Shown: positions 13,301 to 24,809 of the stretch, in pieces
Numbering within the stretch: the stretch's first letter is position 1
How the letters are laid out: every line of letters starts with the position of its first letter
NCBI GenBank assembly: GCA_028554795.2
Contig: JAPYKE020000538.1
Span: 113,415 to 177,414, forward strand
Direction: 5' to 3'
DNA from: Sinohyriopsis cumingii
Taxonomy: Eukaryota; Mollusca; Bivalvia; Unionida; Unionidae
Length of the DNA stretch: 64,000 nucleotides
The notes under the pieces: model-generated
The model's database searches: none
Told to the model about the DNA's origin: nothing
Seen by the model: the letters and a program-made list of their open reading frames with translations, nothing else
Program-made: the position numbers and the translations under genes

Positions 13301-16300
13301 CTCTCAATAATTGGTATATTGTATGACCTTTTGACATCTGATTCCCATGATATTAACCAATGTGTAAAACACTCCACCTAGCATAGTCAAATCTACATAC
13401 TCTAGACACTGCAACCACACACCCCTTTATGGCAACAGTTGTCATATCTAAAACTGTGTTTACTGTTTAGTAATAGCATCCCACTGAAAGTCACTGAGAA
13501 GTATACATTAGGTATTCGTTTTGCTTGTTATCTACAAATAGAACTGCAATTTTGCATTTATAGTAAAGGTAATTGTATGTGCATATGTGGAACAACTGTG
13601 GGGCTGTTGTTCTCTATATGACGCATACTAATTAAACTCCCATAAAAAACTATGTAAACACCATGTCTTTAAAACTGAATAGTTTTAAATCTCTAAATGC
13701 CAAGGATCAAATCTATCAGTATATACATATCTTTGATGACAGCTTCTGTGTTGAGAAAACCACATGAGCCATGGCATTTTTTGGATCTACATGTGTTTGA
13801 AACATGTTTTGAATTCTGCACAGTCAGGTTTTAATACCAGTTATTAGTATTCCAAACTCAAGCCTGTAAAAGGACTGAAATTCTATCAGCAAAACAATGT
13901 CTCTATTTTTTCAGTTACAACTATAATAAGCTCTCAGGATTCATTTTACTAAATTCTAATTTTCACTATCAAACAAACCTGGTCAGCCAAACCCTAGAGT
14001 ATGCTCCCTTTCTTGTTCACCCATTTCTAGACTGGTTGCCATTCTTCCATGTCATTAGAATGCAGTCCTAATTCTAGGCTACCATGATTGGAGTGTTTAT
14101 CTGATGTTAAGTGGTCATGTACATGTAAACAGTGACAGCTGATTATGAAAGAGTGCTTTAGTTAAGAGTCATGCAAACACCGCAATCTCAAGCAATGCAG
14201 TTTATGTCCTTGATACGGTCAATACAAGTCCTGGCATATATCCAGAAGGTAGGACTATTGCTCAACTACCAAAAATTGTCAGGTACTGTTCACTATAGTG
14301 ACAAAAGTGATACGGCACCAAACTGTGATATAGCACTTTTAAAAAATGAGACTACACTTTTTGACCTTATCTTTATTTGGTCATATTAATAACAAAATGA
14401 TTTGTTTTCTTCATTTTTATAACATAACAGTTAAATGCAATATATGACTTTCATATTGTTCATTAACTTCATTTTACATGATGTATTCCATACTGTATCT
14501 GTCAAATGTGTAGCACTTTATATTTTGTTTGTTTAAATCAAGATCATATATTACATGCATACTTGTTACTTCATTCACTAATTGTAATATTCTAATATGT
14601 ATGTGGTCGATACCATACTTTATTCACTAACTGCAATATTCTAATACACAGTAAATACTTCATTCACTAACTGTAATATCCTAATACACAGTCAATACTT
14701 ATTCACTAACTGTAGTATTCTAATACACAGTCAATACTTATTCACTAACTGTAATATTCTAATACACAGTCAATACTTCATTCACTAACTGTAGTATTCT
14801 AATACACAGTCAATACTTCATTCACTAACTGTAATATTCTAATACACAGTCAATACTTCATTCACTAACTGTAGTATTCTAATACACAGTCAATACTTCA
14901 TTCACTAACTGTAATATTCTAATACACAGTACATACTTCATTCACTAACTGTAATATTCTAATACACAATACATACTTCATTCCATAACTGTAATATTCT
15001 AATAGTCAATACTTCATTCACTAACTGTAATATCCTAATACACAGTAAATACTTTATTCACTAACTGTAATATCCTAATACACAGTCAATACTTATTCAC
15101 TAACTGTAATATCCTAATACACAGTCAATACTTATTCACTAACTGTAGTATTCTAATACACAGTCAATACTTCATTCACTAACTGTAATATCCTAATACA
15201 CAGTCAATACTTATTCACTAACTGTAATATCCTAATACACAGTCAATACTTATTCACTAACTGTAGTATTCTAATACACAGTCAATACTTATTCACTAAC
15301 TGTAATATTCTAATACACAGTCAATACTTCATTCACTAACTGTAGTATTCTAATACACAGTCAATACTTCATTCACTAACTGTAATATTCTAATACACAG
15401 TCAATACTTCATTCACTAACTGTAGTATTCTAATACACAGTCAATACTTCATTCACTAACTGTAATATTCTAATACACAGTACATACTTCATTCACTAAC
15501 TGTAATATTCTAATACACAGTACATACTTCATTCCCTAACTGTAATATTCTAATAGTCAATACTTCATTCACTAACTGTAATATCCTAATACACAGTAAA
15601 TACTTTATTCACTAACTGTAATATCCTAATACACAGTCAATACTTATTCACTAACTGTAATATCCTAATACACAGTAAATACTTTATTCACTAACTGTAA
15701 TATCCTAATATACAGTAAATACTTCATTCACTAACTGTAATATCCTAATACACAGTCAATACTTATTCACTAACTGTAGTATTCTAATACACAGTCAATA
15801 CTTCATTCACTAACTGTAATATTCTAATATATGGTAAATACTTCATTCACTAACTGTAATATTCTAATACATGGTAAATACTTCATTCACTAACTGTAGT
15901 ATTCTAATACACAGTCAATACTTCATTCACTAACTGTAATATTCTAATACACAGTCAATACTTCATTCACTAACTGTAGTATTCTAATACACAGTCAATA
16001 CTTCATTCACTAACTGTAATATTCTAATACACAGTACATACTTCATTCACTAACTGTAATATTCTAATACACAGTACATACTTCATTCACTAACTGTAAT
16101 ATTCTAATAGTCAATACTTCATTCACTAACTGTAATATCCTAATACACAGTAAATACTTTATTCACTAACTGTAATATCCTAATACACAGTCAATATTTA
16201 TTCACTAACTGTAGTATTCTAATACACAGTCAATACTTCATTCACTAACTGTAATATTCTAATACATGGTAAATACTTCATTCACTAACTGTAATATTCT

Positions 16301-19300
16301 AATACATGGTAAATACTTCATTCACTAACTGTAATGTTCTAATAGTCAATACTTCATTCACTAACTGTAATATCCTAATACACAGTCAATACTTCATTCA
16401 CTAACTGTAATATTCTAATACACAGTACATACTTCATTCACTAACTGTAATATTCTAATACACAGTACATACATCATTCACTAACTGTAATATTCTAATA
16501 GTCAATACTTCATTCACTAACTGTAATATCCTAATACACAGTCAATACTTCATTCACTAACTGTAATATTCTAATACACAGTCAATACTTCATTCACTAA
16601 CTGTAATATCCTAATATACAGTAAATACTTCATTCACTAACTGTAATATCCTAATACACAGTCAATACTTATTCACTAACTGTAATATTCTAATACATGG
16701 TAAATACTTCATTCACTAACTGTAATATTCTAATACATGGTAAATACTTCATTCACTAACTGTAATATTCTAATACATGGTAAATACTTCATTCACTAAC
16801 TGTAATGTTCTAATAGTCAATACTTCATTCACTAACTGTAATATCCTAATACACAGTCAATACTTATTCACTAACTGTAATATTCTAATACACAGTCAAT
16901 ACTTCATTCACTAACTGTAATATCCTAATACACAGTCAATACTTCATTCACTAACTGTAATATCCTAATACACAGTAAATACTTCATTCACTAACTGTAA
17001 TATCCTAATACACAGTCAATACTTCATTCACTAACTGTAATATTCTAATACACAGTCAATACTTATTCACTAACTGTAATATTCTAATACACAGTCAATA
17101 CTTCATTCACTAACTGTAATATCCTAATACACAGTCAATACTTATTCACTAACTGTACTATTCTAATACACAGTCAATACTTCATTCACTAACTGTAATA
17201 TTCTAATACATGGTAAATACTTCATTCACTAACTGTAGTATTCTAATACACAGTCAATACTTCATTCACTAACTGTAATATCCTAATACACAGTCAATAC
17301 TTATTCACTAACTGTAGTATCCTAATACACAGTGAATACTTATTCACTAACTGTAATATTCTAATACACAGTCAATACTTATTCACTAACTGTAATATCC
17401 TAATACACAGTCAATATTTATTCACTAACTGTAGTATCCTAATACACAGTCAATACTTATTCACTAACTGTACTATTCTAATACATGGTAAATACTTCAT
17501 TCACTAACTGTAGTATACTAATACACAGTCAATACTTCATTCACTAACTGTAGTATTCTAATACACAGTCAATACTTCATTCACTAACTGTAATATCCTA
17601 ATACACAGTCAATACTTATTCACTAACTGTAATATCCTAATACACAGTCAATACTTATTCACTAACTGTACAATTCTAATACACAGTCAATACTTCATTC
17701 ATTAACTGTAATATTCTAATACATGGTAAATACTTCATTCACTAACTGTAATATTCTAATACATGGTAAATACTTCATTCGCTAACTGTAATATTCTAAT
17801 ACATGGTAAATACTTCATTCACTAACTGTAATATCCTAATACACAGTCAATACTTATTCACTAACTGTAATATCCTAATATACAGTAAATACTTCATTCA
17901 CTAACTGTAAAATTCTAATAGTCAATACTTATTCACTAACTGTAATATCCTAATACACAGTCAATACTTATTCACTAACTGTAGTATTCTAATACACAGT
18001 CAATACTTCATTCACTAACTGTAATATTCTAATACATGGTAAATACTTCATTCACTAACTGTAATATTCTAATACATGGTAAATACTTCATTCACTAACT
18101 GTAATATCCTAATACACAGTCAATACTTCATTCACTAACTGTAATATTCTAATACACAGTCAATACTTATTCACTAACTGTAATATCCTAATACACAGTC
18201 AATACTTATTCACTAACTGTACTATTCTAATACACAGTCAATACTTCATTCACTAACTGTAATATCCTAATACACAGTCAATACTTATTCACTAACTGTA
18301 GTATTCTAATACACAGTCAATACTTATTCACTAACCGTACTATTCTAATACACAGTCAATACTTCATTCACTAACTGTAATATTCTAATACATGGTAAAT
18401 ACTTCATTCACTAACTGTAGTATTCTAATACACAGTCAATACTTATTCACTAACTGTAATATTCTAATACATGGTAAATACTTCATTCGCTAACTGTAAT
18501 ATTCTAATACATGGTAAATACTTCATTCACTAACTGTAATATTCTAATACACAGTCAATACTTCATTCACTAACTGTAATATTCTAATACACAGTCAATA
18601 CTTATTCACTAACTGTAATATTCTAATACACAGTCAATACTTCATTCACTAACTGTAATATCCTAATACACAGTCAATACTTATTCACTAACTGTAATAT
18701 CCTAATATACAGTAAATACTTCCTTCACTAACTGTAATATTCTAATAGTCAATACTTCATTCACTAACTGTAATATCCTAATACACAGTCAATACTTATT
18801 CACTAACTGTAGTATTCTAATACACAGTCAATACTTCATTCACTAACTGTAATATTCTAATACATGGTAAATACTTCATTCACTAACTGTAATATTCTAA
18901 TACATGGTAAATACTTCATTCACTAACTGTAATATTCTAATACATGGTAAATACTTCATTCACTAACTGTAATGTTCTAATAGTCAATACTTCATTCACT
19001 AACTGTAATATCCTAATACACAGTCAATACTTCATTCACTAACTGTAATATTCTAATACACAGTCAATACTTCATTCACTAACTGTAATATTCTAATACA
19101 CAGTCAATACTTCATTCACTAACTGTAATATTCTAATACACAGTCAATACTTCATTCACTAACTGTAATATCCTAATACACAGTCAATACTTCATTCACT
19201 AACTGTAGTATTCTAATACACAGTCAATACTTATTCACTAACTGTAATATTCTAATACACAGTCAATACTTCATTCACTAACTGTAATATCCTAATACAC

Positions 19301-22300
19301 AGTCAATACTTATTCACTAACTGTACTATTCTAATACACAGTCAATACTTCATTCACTAACTGTAAATATTCTAATACATAGTAAATACTTCATTCACTA
19401 ACTGTAGTATTCTAATACACAGTCAATACTTCATTCACTAACTGTAATATCCTAATACACAGTCAATACTTATTCACTAACTGTAGTATCCTAATACACA
19501 GTCAATACTTATTCACTAACTGTAATATTCTAATACACAGTCATTACTTATTCACTAACTGTAATATCCTAATACACAGTCAATACTTATTCACTAACTG
19601 TACTATTCTAATACACAGTCAATACTTCATTCATTAACTGTAATATTCTAATACATGGTAAATACTTCATTCACTAACTGTAATATTCTAATACATGGTA
19701 AATACTTCATTCGCTAACTGTAATATTATAATACATGGTAAATACTTCATTCACTAACTGTAATATTCTAATACACAGTCAATACTTATTCACTAACTGT
19801 AATATTCTAATACACAGTCAATACTTATTCACTAACTGTAATATCCTAATACACAGTCAATACTTCATTCACTAACTGTAATATTCTAATACACAGTCAA
19901 TACTTCATTCACTAACTGTAATATCCTAATACACAGTCAATACTTCATTCACTAACTGTAATATTCTAATACACAGTCAATACTTCATTCACTAACTGTA
20001 ATATTCTAATACACAGTCAATACTTCATTCACTAACTGTAATATTCTAATACACAGTACATACTTCATTCACTAACTGTAATATTCTAATACACAGTCAA
20101 TACTTCATTCACTAACTGTAATATTCTAATAGTCAATACTTCATTCACTAACTGTAATATCCTAATACACAGTCAATACTTCATTCACTAACTGTAATAT
20201 TCTAATACACAGTACATACTTCATTCCCTAACTGTAATATTCTAATACACAGTCAATACTTATTCACTAACTGTAGTATTCTAATACACAGTCAATACTT
20301 ATTCACTAACTGTAATATTCTAATACATGGTAAATACTTCATTCACTAACTGTAATATTCTAATATACAGTAAATACTTCATTCGCTAACTGTAATATTC
20401 TAATACATGGTAAATACTTCATTCACTAACTGTAATATTCTAATACACAGTCAATACTTCATTCACTAACTGTAATATTCTAATACATGGTAAATACTTC
20501 ATTCACTAACTGTAATATTCTAATACATGGTAAATACTTCATTCACTAACTGTAATATTCTAATACATGGTAAATACTTCATTCACTAACTGTAATATTC
20601 TAATATACAGTAAATACTTCATTCGCTAACTGTAATATTCTAATACATGGTAAATACTTCATTCACTAACTGTAATATTCTAATACACAGTCAATACTTC
20701 ATTCACTAACTGTAATATTCTAATACACAGTCAATACTTCATTCACTAACTGTAGTATTCTAATACACAGTCAATACTTCATTCACTAACTGTAATATTC
20801 TAATGTGTGATCAGGTCAACAGGTAGTCCGCGTTTCCTCTGACCCTTGTCACCCCATTTTTTATATTTGGGCATTTATGTTGGGGTGTAGAAAAAAAATC
20901 ATGTTACTATCAATTTCATCCAGGTATATTTTGATGACAGGTCATTCAAGTTTGCTTGGCCGGCTAGTAAAACGGCTACCCATGCCAACACCAAATGGTG
21001 TTGGCGAATTCCAACTTTTTGATAGGGAATGGACTCTGACCCTACACCCCAAAATAAATGTCCAAATATCAAAAATTGGGTGGCAAGGGTCAGAAGAAAC
21101 TCAGACTAGTCTACAGGTCAGTCTAATGTATTGTTCACAGAATGGCTACCAACTTAAAACTAAAGTTGCCACTGATAAACATTTGGTCACAAAATTACAC
21201 TATGCAAAATGTAGCTTAAAATATCAGTATTGATTCTTAAATAGGTCATATGAGAAGTGTCTTCTCTTGTAGTTTTTATAGCAATGTCATTTATGACTAA
21301 TAGGTAGACTGTAAGCAATGATACATACCCGTGATTGATATCAATGAGATTGCATCTTTTGTTTGGTCACCAGCCAGTGACTGTTATGCAAAATTTACTT
21401 GCCAATTAGAACTTATGGTCATAATTTTGAGTAATTTACTCACAACTTGGAGCAATGATGGTCAATACTTCATTCACTAACTCCAGTACTAATACATGGT
21501 TCATCTTATGTATACATTATAGGGTGAGAGAGACCAACAAGCCATACAGTGAATGTCGAATGTCCCATTATCTGCCAGCCTGATGTATACATTATAGGGT
21601 GAGAGAGACCAACAAACCATACAGTGAATGTCCCATTATCTGCCAGCCTGATGTATACATTATAGGGTGAGAGAGACCAACAAACCATGCAGTGAATGTC
21701 CCATTATCTGCCAGCCTGATGTATACATCATAGGGTGAGAGAGACCAGCAAGCCATACAGTGAATGCCCCATTATCTGCCAGCCTGATGTATAAATTATA
21801 TGGTGAGAGAGACCAGCAAGCCATACAGTGAATGCCCCATTATCTGCCAGCCTGAGGTATAAATTATATGGTGAGAGAGACCAACAAGCCATACAGTGAA
21901 CGCCCCATTATCTGCCAGCCTGATGTATAAATTACATAGTGAGAAAGACCAACATGCCTCCAGTGAAACAAGAATACAGTGAATGGTCCATTATCTACCT
22001 GCCCAATGTATAATTATTGGGTGAGAGGGACCAACAAGCCACAATGGCTCATTATCTACCTGCCACAGTATAACAGACTCCTTAATGGAACTCACAGTAG
22101 GACACAATTGACTGGGGATTAGTGACCATGTAGTCTCAATGACTTGGACTAATGGGCAAGGTATGTAATTCTGAATAAAACTGAATGTGCTGAGGCTATT
22201 TTTTTATTATAAGATTTACTCTGATCATGACTGCTGACCTTTCTACCCCATAGTCTATAGGCTTCTTTATTACACCGCATGCAAGCCATCCACAAATTTT

Positions 22301-23616
22301 GGTCAAAGAACTAACTATAGAACAAAAATTATTCCCCAAAACCCAAAATTCTTTGACCAAAAGTGACCTTGACGTTTTCTACCCCCTAATCAATCGGTCT
22401 CTTCCATATCTAACTGCAAGCACAAACTTTGCTCAATGTACATGGTCTAGAACAAATTTATTATGCACAATCCATTTTTATTTCAGTAAAAGCAACACTG
22501 CCTTTGAATCATTCGATCTCAGAATCAATTAGCTTTTTCTATACCCCATGTGGAGATGCAGTAGCTCTGTGGTCAGCCAACCAGACTCACGACCTTAAGG
22601 GTGAGCATTCTGATCCTACGATCAGATCAGCGTGGGTTGGCTATCATAGTGTGTCCATGGGTAACACTAATTGCCACAGCACTAAATAACCTACCCGTAC
22701 TTGTGCTGCTGTGATGTAAAGCACGAAACCAAACCTTACCCCATGTTCATGACCTGTACAAAGTTTGGCACGTGTCGCTGCTGAAGAATTTTAATTTTCT
22801 TGTAACCATTTTTCTTCTTCCCGTAATTAAACTGTGGTCTTTGATCTCAAAGTCTACAGGCATCCCCTGTGCAAAATTTCTGGCCTCCATAAGCCCCCAA
22901 AATTAAACGGTCGGTACCATAGCAAGTTTCATAAACATATATTATATCGTTTTGTTTCGACAGTGGTGTATCCGGGTACCCTAGGTGGGACGACCCCGGA
23001 TGGACGGTGATTACTTTAAGAACACAGATTTAGTCGTCAGCATCCATGAGTTGGCTTTTGAATCTGGCCTTGTTTATCCTTTACCTCAATTTAATTAATT
23101 TTTTTTCAACTAATATAATGTATATAATTAAATATATGTATATTACGCTACTTGGGTGCCCTAATTCCCTTTACCACCCCCAAACCTAAAAGAAATCAAC
23201 AGAAAATATAAATGGTCGGCCCCTTACGTGTCGTCTGAATGATCTCGTTCTTCACGAGGCGTGCAAAGGGGCTCGTATCGTTGCTTACACTTGACCTGTC
23301 ATACATACATGTATGACAGGTAAATTGTAAGCACGATACGAGCCCCTGTGGCGGCGGGTTGTTGTGTGGTATATTAGAAAGTTCACGCATGATACTATTT
23401 TTTCTTTAATTGAAAAACTCCTAGTCAAAATGGTTCTAAATTAATCAAATGCACATCAATTCCCTGGATGACTAAATGTTACCCAATCTCAAATTCGTAA
23501 AACGTTAGAAAAGAGAGCCATTTCGACGAGTCGGCATAAAATCTCTTACGACCGTCAACTGTTACCTGTGTGTATTTAATCTCAGGGTTTTTGATCGGCT
23601 GAGGAATGGAGGACAT
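1202..23616 (-). CDS. Aldehyde dehydrogenase (ALDH1/ALDH2 class), 5' half of gene, six exons
   Basis: NAD(P)+-dependent oxidation of aldehydes to carboxylic acids. Six minus-strand coding exons (23,566-23,616; 12,207-12,311; 7,408-7,548; 4,749-4,875; 2,142-2,203; 1,202-1,330) all have AG acceptors and GT donors and join in phase to about 205 residues, against roughly 490-520 for the family. The reading shows family landmarks: FINNEWVNS and NPSTGKKI near the start, [35 protein letters not shown], and the cofactor-site stretch [14 protein letters not shown]. The exon lengths of 105, 141 and 129 bp match what I recall for vertebrate ALDH1A/ALDH2 genes. The short N-terminus has no obvious mitochondrial presequence, which suggests a cytosolic ALDH1-like enzyme. 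The catalytic Cys and Glu would lie in exons beyond the left edge. No frame breaks are seen, so it looks functional. Confidence 0.93.
1331..2141 (-). other. ALDH intron 5
   Basis: 811 bp, AT-rich. Its only notable content is a near-perfect long palindrome at 1,903-2,060. Confidence 0.8.
1903..2060. repeat. Foldback palindrome with 57-bp arms
   Basis: Left arm 1,903-1,959 and right arm 2,004-2,060 are reverse complements with one visible mismatch (GGCCCTGA against GGCTCTGA), around a 44-base loop. This is either a MITE made almost wholly of its terminal repeats or a foldback element. Transcribed in the ALDH intron it would form a long RNA hairpin. No clear target-site duplication. Confidence 0.85.
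2142..2203 (-). CDS. ALDH exon 5
   Basis: 62 bp. It completes a split Asp codon from exon 4 and encodes [20 protein letters not shown], a highly conserved ALDH1/2 segment. Acceptor TTTCAG, donor GTAAGTG. Confidence 0.95.
2204..4748 (-). other. ALDH intron 4
   Basis: 2.5 kb of AT-rich sequence with one complete SINE (2,884-3,133). I see no other gene-like signal. Confidence 0.8.
2884..3133 (-). mobile_element. tRNA-derived SINE family A, complete copy
   Basis: On the minus strand it starts with a tRNA-Leu-like head: A box in TGGCCGAGTGGTCTAAAGCG and B box GGTTCGAGTCT. A body containing the mirror of TTTAACGCCATTTTTCAGC follows, and it ends in (CAA)n. A perfect 11-bp target-site duplication TTCAAAGGAAG flanks it (2,873-2,883 and 3,134-3,144), which proves retroposition. 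Relatives lie at 10,351, 46,230 and 48,528. Confidence 0.9.
4749..4875 (-). CDS. ALDH exon 4
   Basis: 127 bp encoding [16 protein letters not shown] through [17 protein letters not shown] plus the first base of the next codon. Acceptor TTTTAG, donor GTCAGTG. Confidence 0.94.
4876..7407 (-). other. ALDH intron 3
   Basis: 2.5 kb. It contains a poly-C run (about 5,106-5,120), an A-run near 5,926-5,945 and a short tandem repeat at 6,062-6,148. No coding signal. Confidence 0.75.
6062..6148. repeat. Short tandem repeat, about 29-36 bp unit
   Basis: Roughly three units of a motif with GGACCAACATACAGAAGGAT and GGACAGACA. Peptides read through it are repeat artefacts. Confidence 0.7.
7408..7548 (-). 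CDS. ALDH exon 3
   Basis: 141 bp, 47 residues, [17 protein letters not shown] through [14 protein letters not shown], phase 0 at both ends. Acceptor CCCTAG, donor GTAAGG. Confidence 0.95.
7709..8068. repeat. 50-bp minisatellite, about 7 copies
   Basis: The unit contains TTTGATATTCTGGGCAACTT followed by TAGAATGCTCAGATCAAGCT and GATATCCTGA. Copies are almost identical, with scattered changes such as CTGATT for CAGATC, so the expansion is recent. Confidence 0.95.
8583..8752. repeat. 55-bp minisatellite, about 3 copies
   Basis: Tandem units with TTGATGTTCCAAAGCAAGCT, TGTGGAGTTTTCATCCCTGG and TCAATAATAGG. Confidence 0.9.
10351..10500 (-). mobile_element. SINE family A, 5'-truncated copy
   Basis: It matches the 3' body of the SINE at 2,884-3,133 (TTTAATGCCATTTTTCAGCA, then AGGCTATACATGGCGGCC). 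The similarity stops before the tRNA-like head, as expected for truncated retroposition or later deletion. Confidence 0.85.
11150..11525. repeat. Imperfect tandem duplication, about 189 bp period
   Basis: Two diverged units: 11,208 onward (GAGGTATGTTTTAATTAGGC) matches 11,396 onward (GAGGTATGTTTGAATTAGGC). Both continue with similar GGCTGG, GGTGGCCAT/GGTAGCCAT and CATAAACTT/CACAAACTT stretches. Confidence 0.8.
11748..11935. mobile_element. MITE family C, copy 2
   Basis: Shares with the copy at 785-966 the terminal CAACTGCAAAC / GCAGTTGG inverted pair, the AACATAGATCCTAATC block and the AGATCTGCTGG interior. Confidence 0.6.
12207..12311 (-). CDS. ALDH exon 2
   Basis: 105 bp, 35 residues: [20 protein letters not shown] then [15 protein letters not shown]. 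Acceptor TATCAG, donor GTGTGA. Phase 0, compatible with both candidate first exons. Confidence 0.95.
12382..12552. mobile_element. MITE family C, copy 3
   Basis: Ends with GGACTTAACTTATAAGTGA, the inverted form of the CTTATAAGTTGAGTCC end of the copy at 785. Interior CAGCAGATCTGGGTCT is shared with the other copies. Confidence 0.6.
12715..13041 (-). mobile_element. tRNA-derived SINE family B, copy 1
   Basis: Minus-strand head with A box in GGTGGCCTAGAGGTTAGAGC and B box GGTTCGATCCC, then a body with TGATGCCCCAGTGCTAGACA and the mirror of CGATGTCTGCAGTG. Copies occur at 33,297, 43,996 and 44,370. A short body fragment is also seen at about 13,205-13,250. Confidence 0.85.
14562..20804. repeat. 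6.2-kb satellite array, 34-40 bp unit, about 158 copies
   Basis: The basic 40-bp unit reads CAATACTTCATTCACTAACT then GTAATATTCTAATACACAGT. Variants recur: loss of CA after TACTT (38 bp), AATAGTCAAT with loss of six bases (34 bp), ACATGGTAAA for ACACAGTCAA, and GTAGTATTC for GTAATATTC. Variant order repeats, giving a higher-order structure of about 550 bp at the left end (AATAGTCAAT at about 15,002, 15,553 and 16,108). Divergence is low. A single diverged unit lies outside the array near 21,462-21,500. Confidence 0.97.
21508..22075. repeat. 68-bp minisatellite, about 8 copies
   Basis: Units read GATGTATACATTATAGGGTG, AGAGAGACCAACAAGCCATA, CAGTGAATGTCCCATTATCT, GCCAGCCT. Divergence rises to the right, and the last two copies have deletions. 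Confidence 0.93.
22545..22735. other. Possible third SINE-like repeat
   Basis: GCAGTAGCTCTGTGGTCAGC followed 60-70 bases later by CAGATCAGCGTGGGTTGG, and ending in TGTAAAGCACGAAACCAAAC, resembles a degraded tRNA-type promoter head and tail. Only one copy is in the window, so the call is weak. Confidence 0.3.
23265..23349. mobile_element. Palindromic hAT-like MITE, copy 1
   Basis: About 85 bp, nearly a perfect palindrome: GGGGCTCGTATCGTTGCTTA, CACTTGACCTGTCATACATA, and its mirror TATGACAGGTAAATTGTAAG, CACGATACGAGCCCCTGT. A second copy at 49,379-49,505 has an 8-bp target duplication, pointing to the hAT superfamily. Confidence 0.8.
23566..23616 (-). CDS. ALDH first coding exon (proximal)
   Basis: 51 bp encoding [17 protein letters not shown], ending at donor GTAACA, phase 0, which joins directly to exon 2 (IFINNEW). 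The ATG is in AAGATGT context. The 17-residue N-terminus lacks the Arg/Ser-rich amphipathic leader of mitochondrial ALDH2. Confidence 0.92.
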
Positions 23617-23941
23617 CTTGATGTTCTGGCAGATAAACCCGAGCAGGAATCAGCTAAGAGCCACGTTGCAGCTACAGTGATATATATCTATCAACCCTTC
23701 GGAGCGCTGCAGCGCTGTAGCTTGCAGTCAGTAGACAAATAATGTTAGTGAATCAAGGCTGTCCTTTACCGTATATTTTCCAGAACAAGAATACACTGTC
23801 GAGTTTAACAACCAGTCATGAACCAGTTTTACACCTCCCTTTAAGCGTAGGAGAAATCATATGCCTTTCAAAAATTCAGTCACTAATATAAAAGAAAGAA
23901 TTTTAAAAAATGGCACAATATCAGAGGTGGGAGGCATCCTA

Positions 23942-24809
23942 TACATACATACTTTTTGCCCCATGATTTAGACGAAAAAGAAGACAGTATTTGTTCCTTA
24001 TATCTTGTATATCATGCAGGGACGACCGCATAATTATTTTCAAGGGGGAGGGGGATATGTAGTGGTCTGCCATTACGTATTACGGCTGTATGCCAAAACA
24101 CGTTTAGCGGTGAAATCCCACCCTCTTGCCCCTATTTGCCGGCGCCCATGTTAACTTGTTTTTTTTTGTTAAAGAATAATAAGAGAGAGAGAGAGAGAGA
24201 GAGTGCATGGGTGTCCGCACAGAGGCAAGTGGGGGTGGGGTTGGCAAGTGCCCACTCCAACCCCAATCCACCGGATTTCACCTCTAAACATATTTTGGCC
24301 TATACATACATACATACATACATACATACATACATACATACTTTTTGCCCCATGATTTGGACGAAAAAGACAGTATTTGTTCCTTATATCTTGTATATCA
24401 TGCAGGGGCGACCGCATACTTATTTTCAAGGGGGGGGGGTATGTAGTGGTCTGCTATTACGTATTACGGCTGTAGGCCAAAACATGTTTAGAGGTGAAAT
24501 CCCATCATCTTGCCCCTATTTGCGGGCGCCCATGTTAACTTGTTTTTTGTTAAAGAATAAGATAGAGATATACACAGAGAGAGAGAGAGGGAGTGCATGG
24601 GTGCCCGCATATAGAGGCAAGTGGGGTGTGGTTGGCAAGTGTCCACTTCAACCCCAATTCCCCGGATTTCACCTCTAAACACCTTTTCGCCCATACATAC
24701 ATACATACATACTTTTTCCCCCATGATTTGGACGAAAAAGAATACAGTATTTGTTCCTTATATCTTGTATATCATGCAGGGGCGACCGCAGAATTATTTT
24801 GAAGGGGGG
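23942..24809. repeat. Tandem composite foldback repeat, left part of array
   Basis: Two full units of roughly 380 bp and part of a third. Each unit runs: (CATA)n, TTTTTGCCCCATGATTTGGA, a CAGGGGCGACCGCATAATTA block, a G-run, TGTAGTGGTCTGCTATTACG, GGCCAAAACATGTTTAGAGG, a GA microsatellite, and the mirror CCTCTAAACATCTTTTGGCC leading into the next (CATA)n. So each unit contains an inverted pair. The array resumes at 31,742 after the LTR element. The frames through it are non-coding. Confidence 0.85.
24302..24343. repeat. (CATA)n microsatellite
   Basis: About ten CATA units at the junction between composite repeat units. Similar tracts occur at about 24,694, 31,998-32,064 and 32,405-32,458. Confidence 0.95.

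Larger units (their letters stand above)
12312..23565 (-). other. ALDH intron 1 (11.25 kb)
   Basis: A large first intron made mostly of repeats: MITE C copy 3, SINE B, the 6.2-kb satellite, a 68-bp minisatellite and a foldback element. 13,250-14,560 and 20,805-21,460 show no recognisable feature. Confidence 0.8.

Noticed and set aside
14562-20804. CRISPR-like array
   Set aside because: Units are contiguous tandem copies without unique spacers, in a eukaryotic intron; this is a satellite.
24136-24724. Long open frames of up to 180 codons in the CATA/GA repeat region
   Set aside because: They run through CATA (Tyr-Ile-His-Thr) and GA (Arg-Glu) microsatellites and recur with each array unit; there are no conserved domains.
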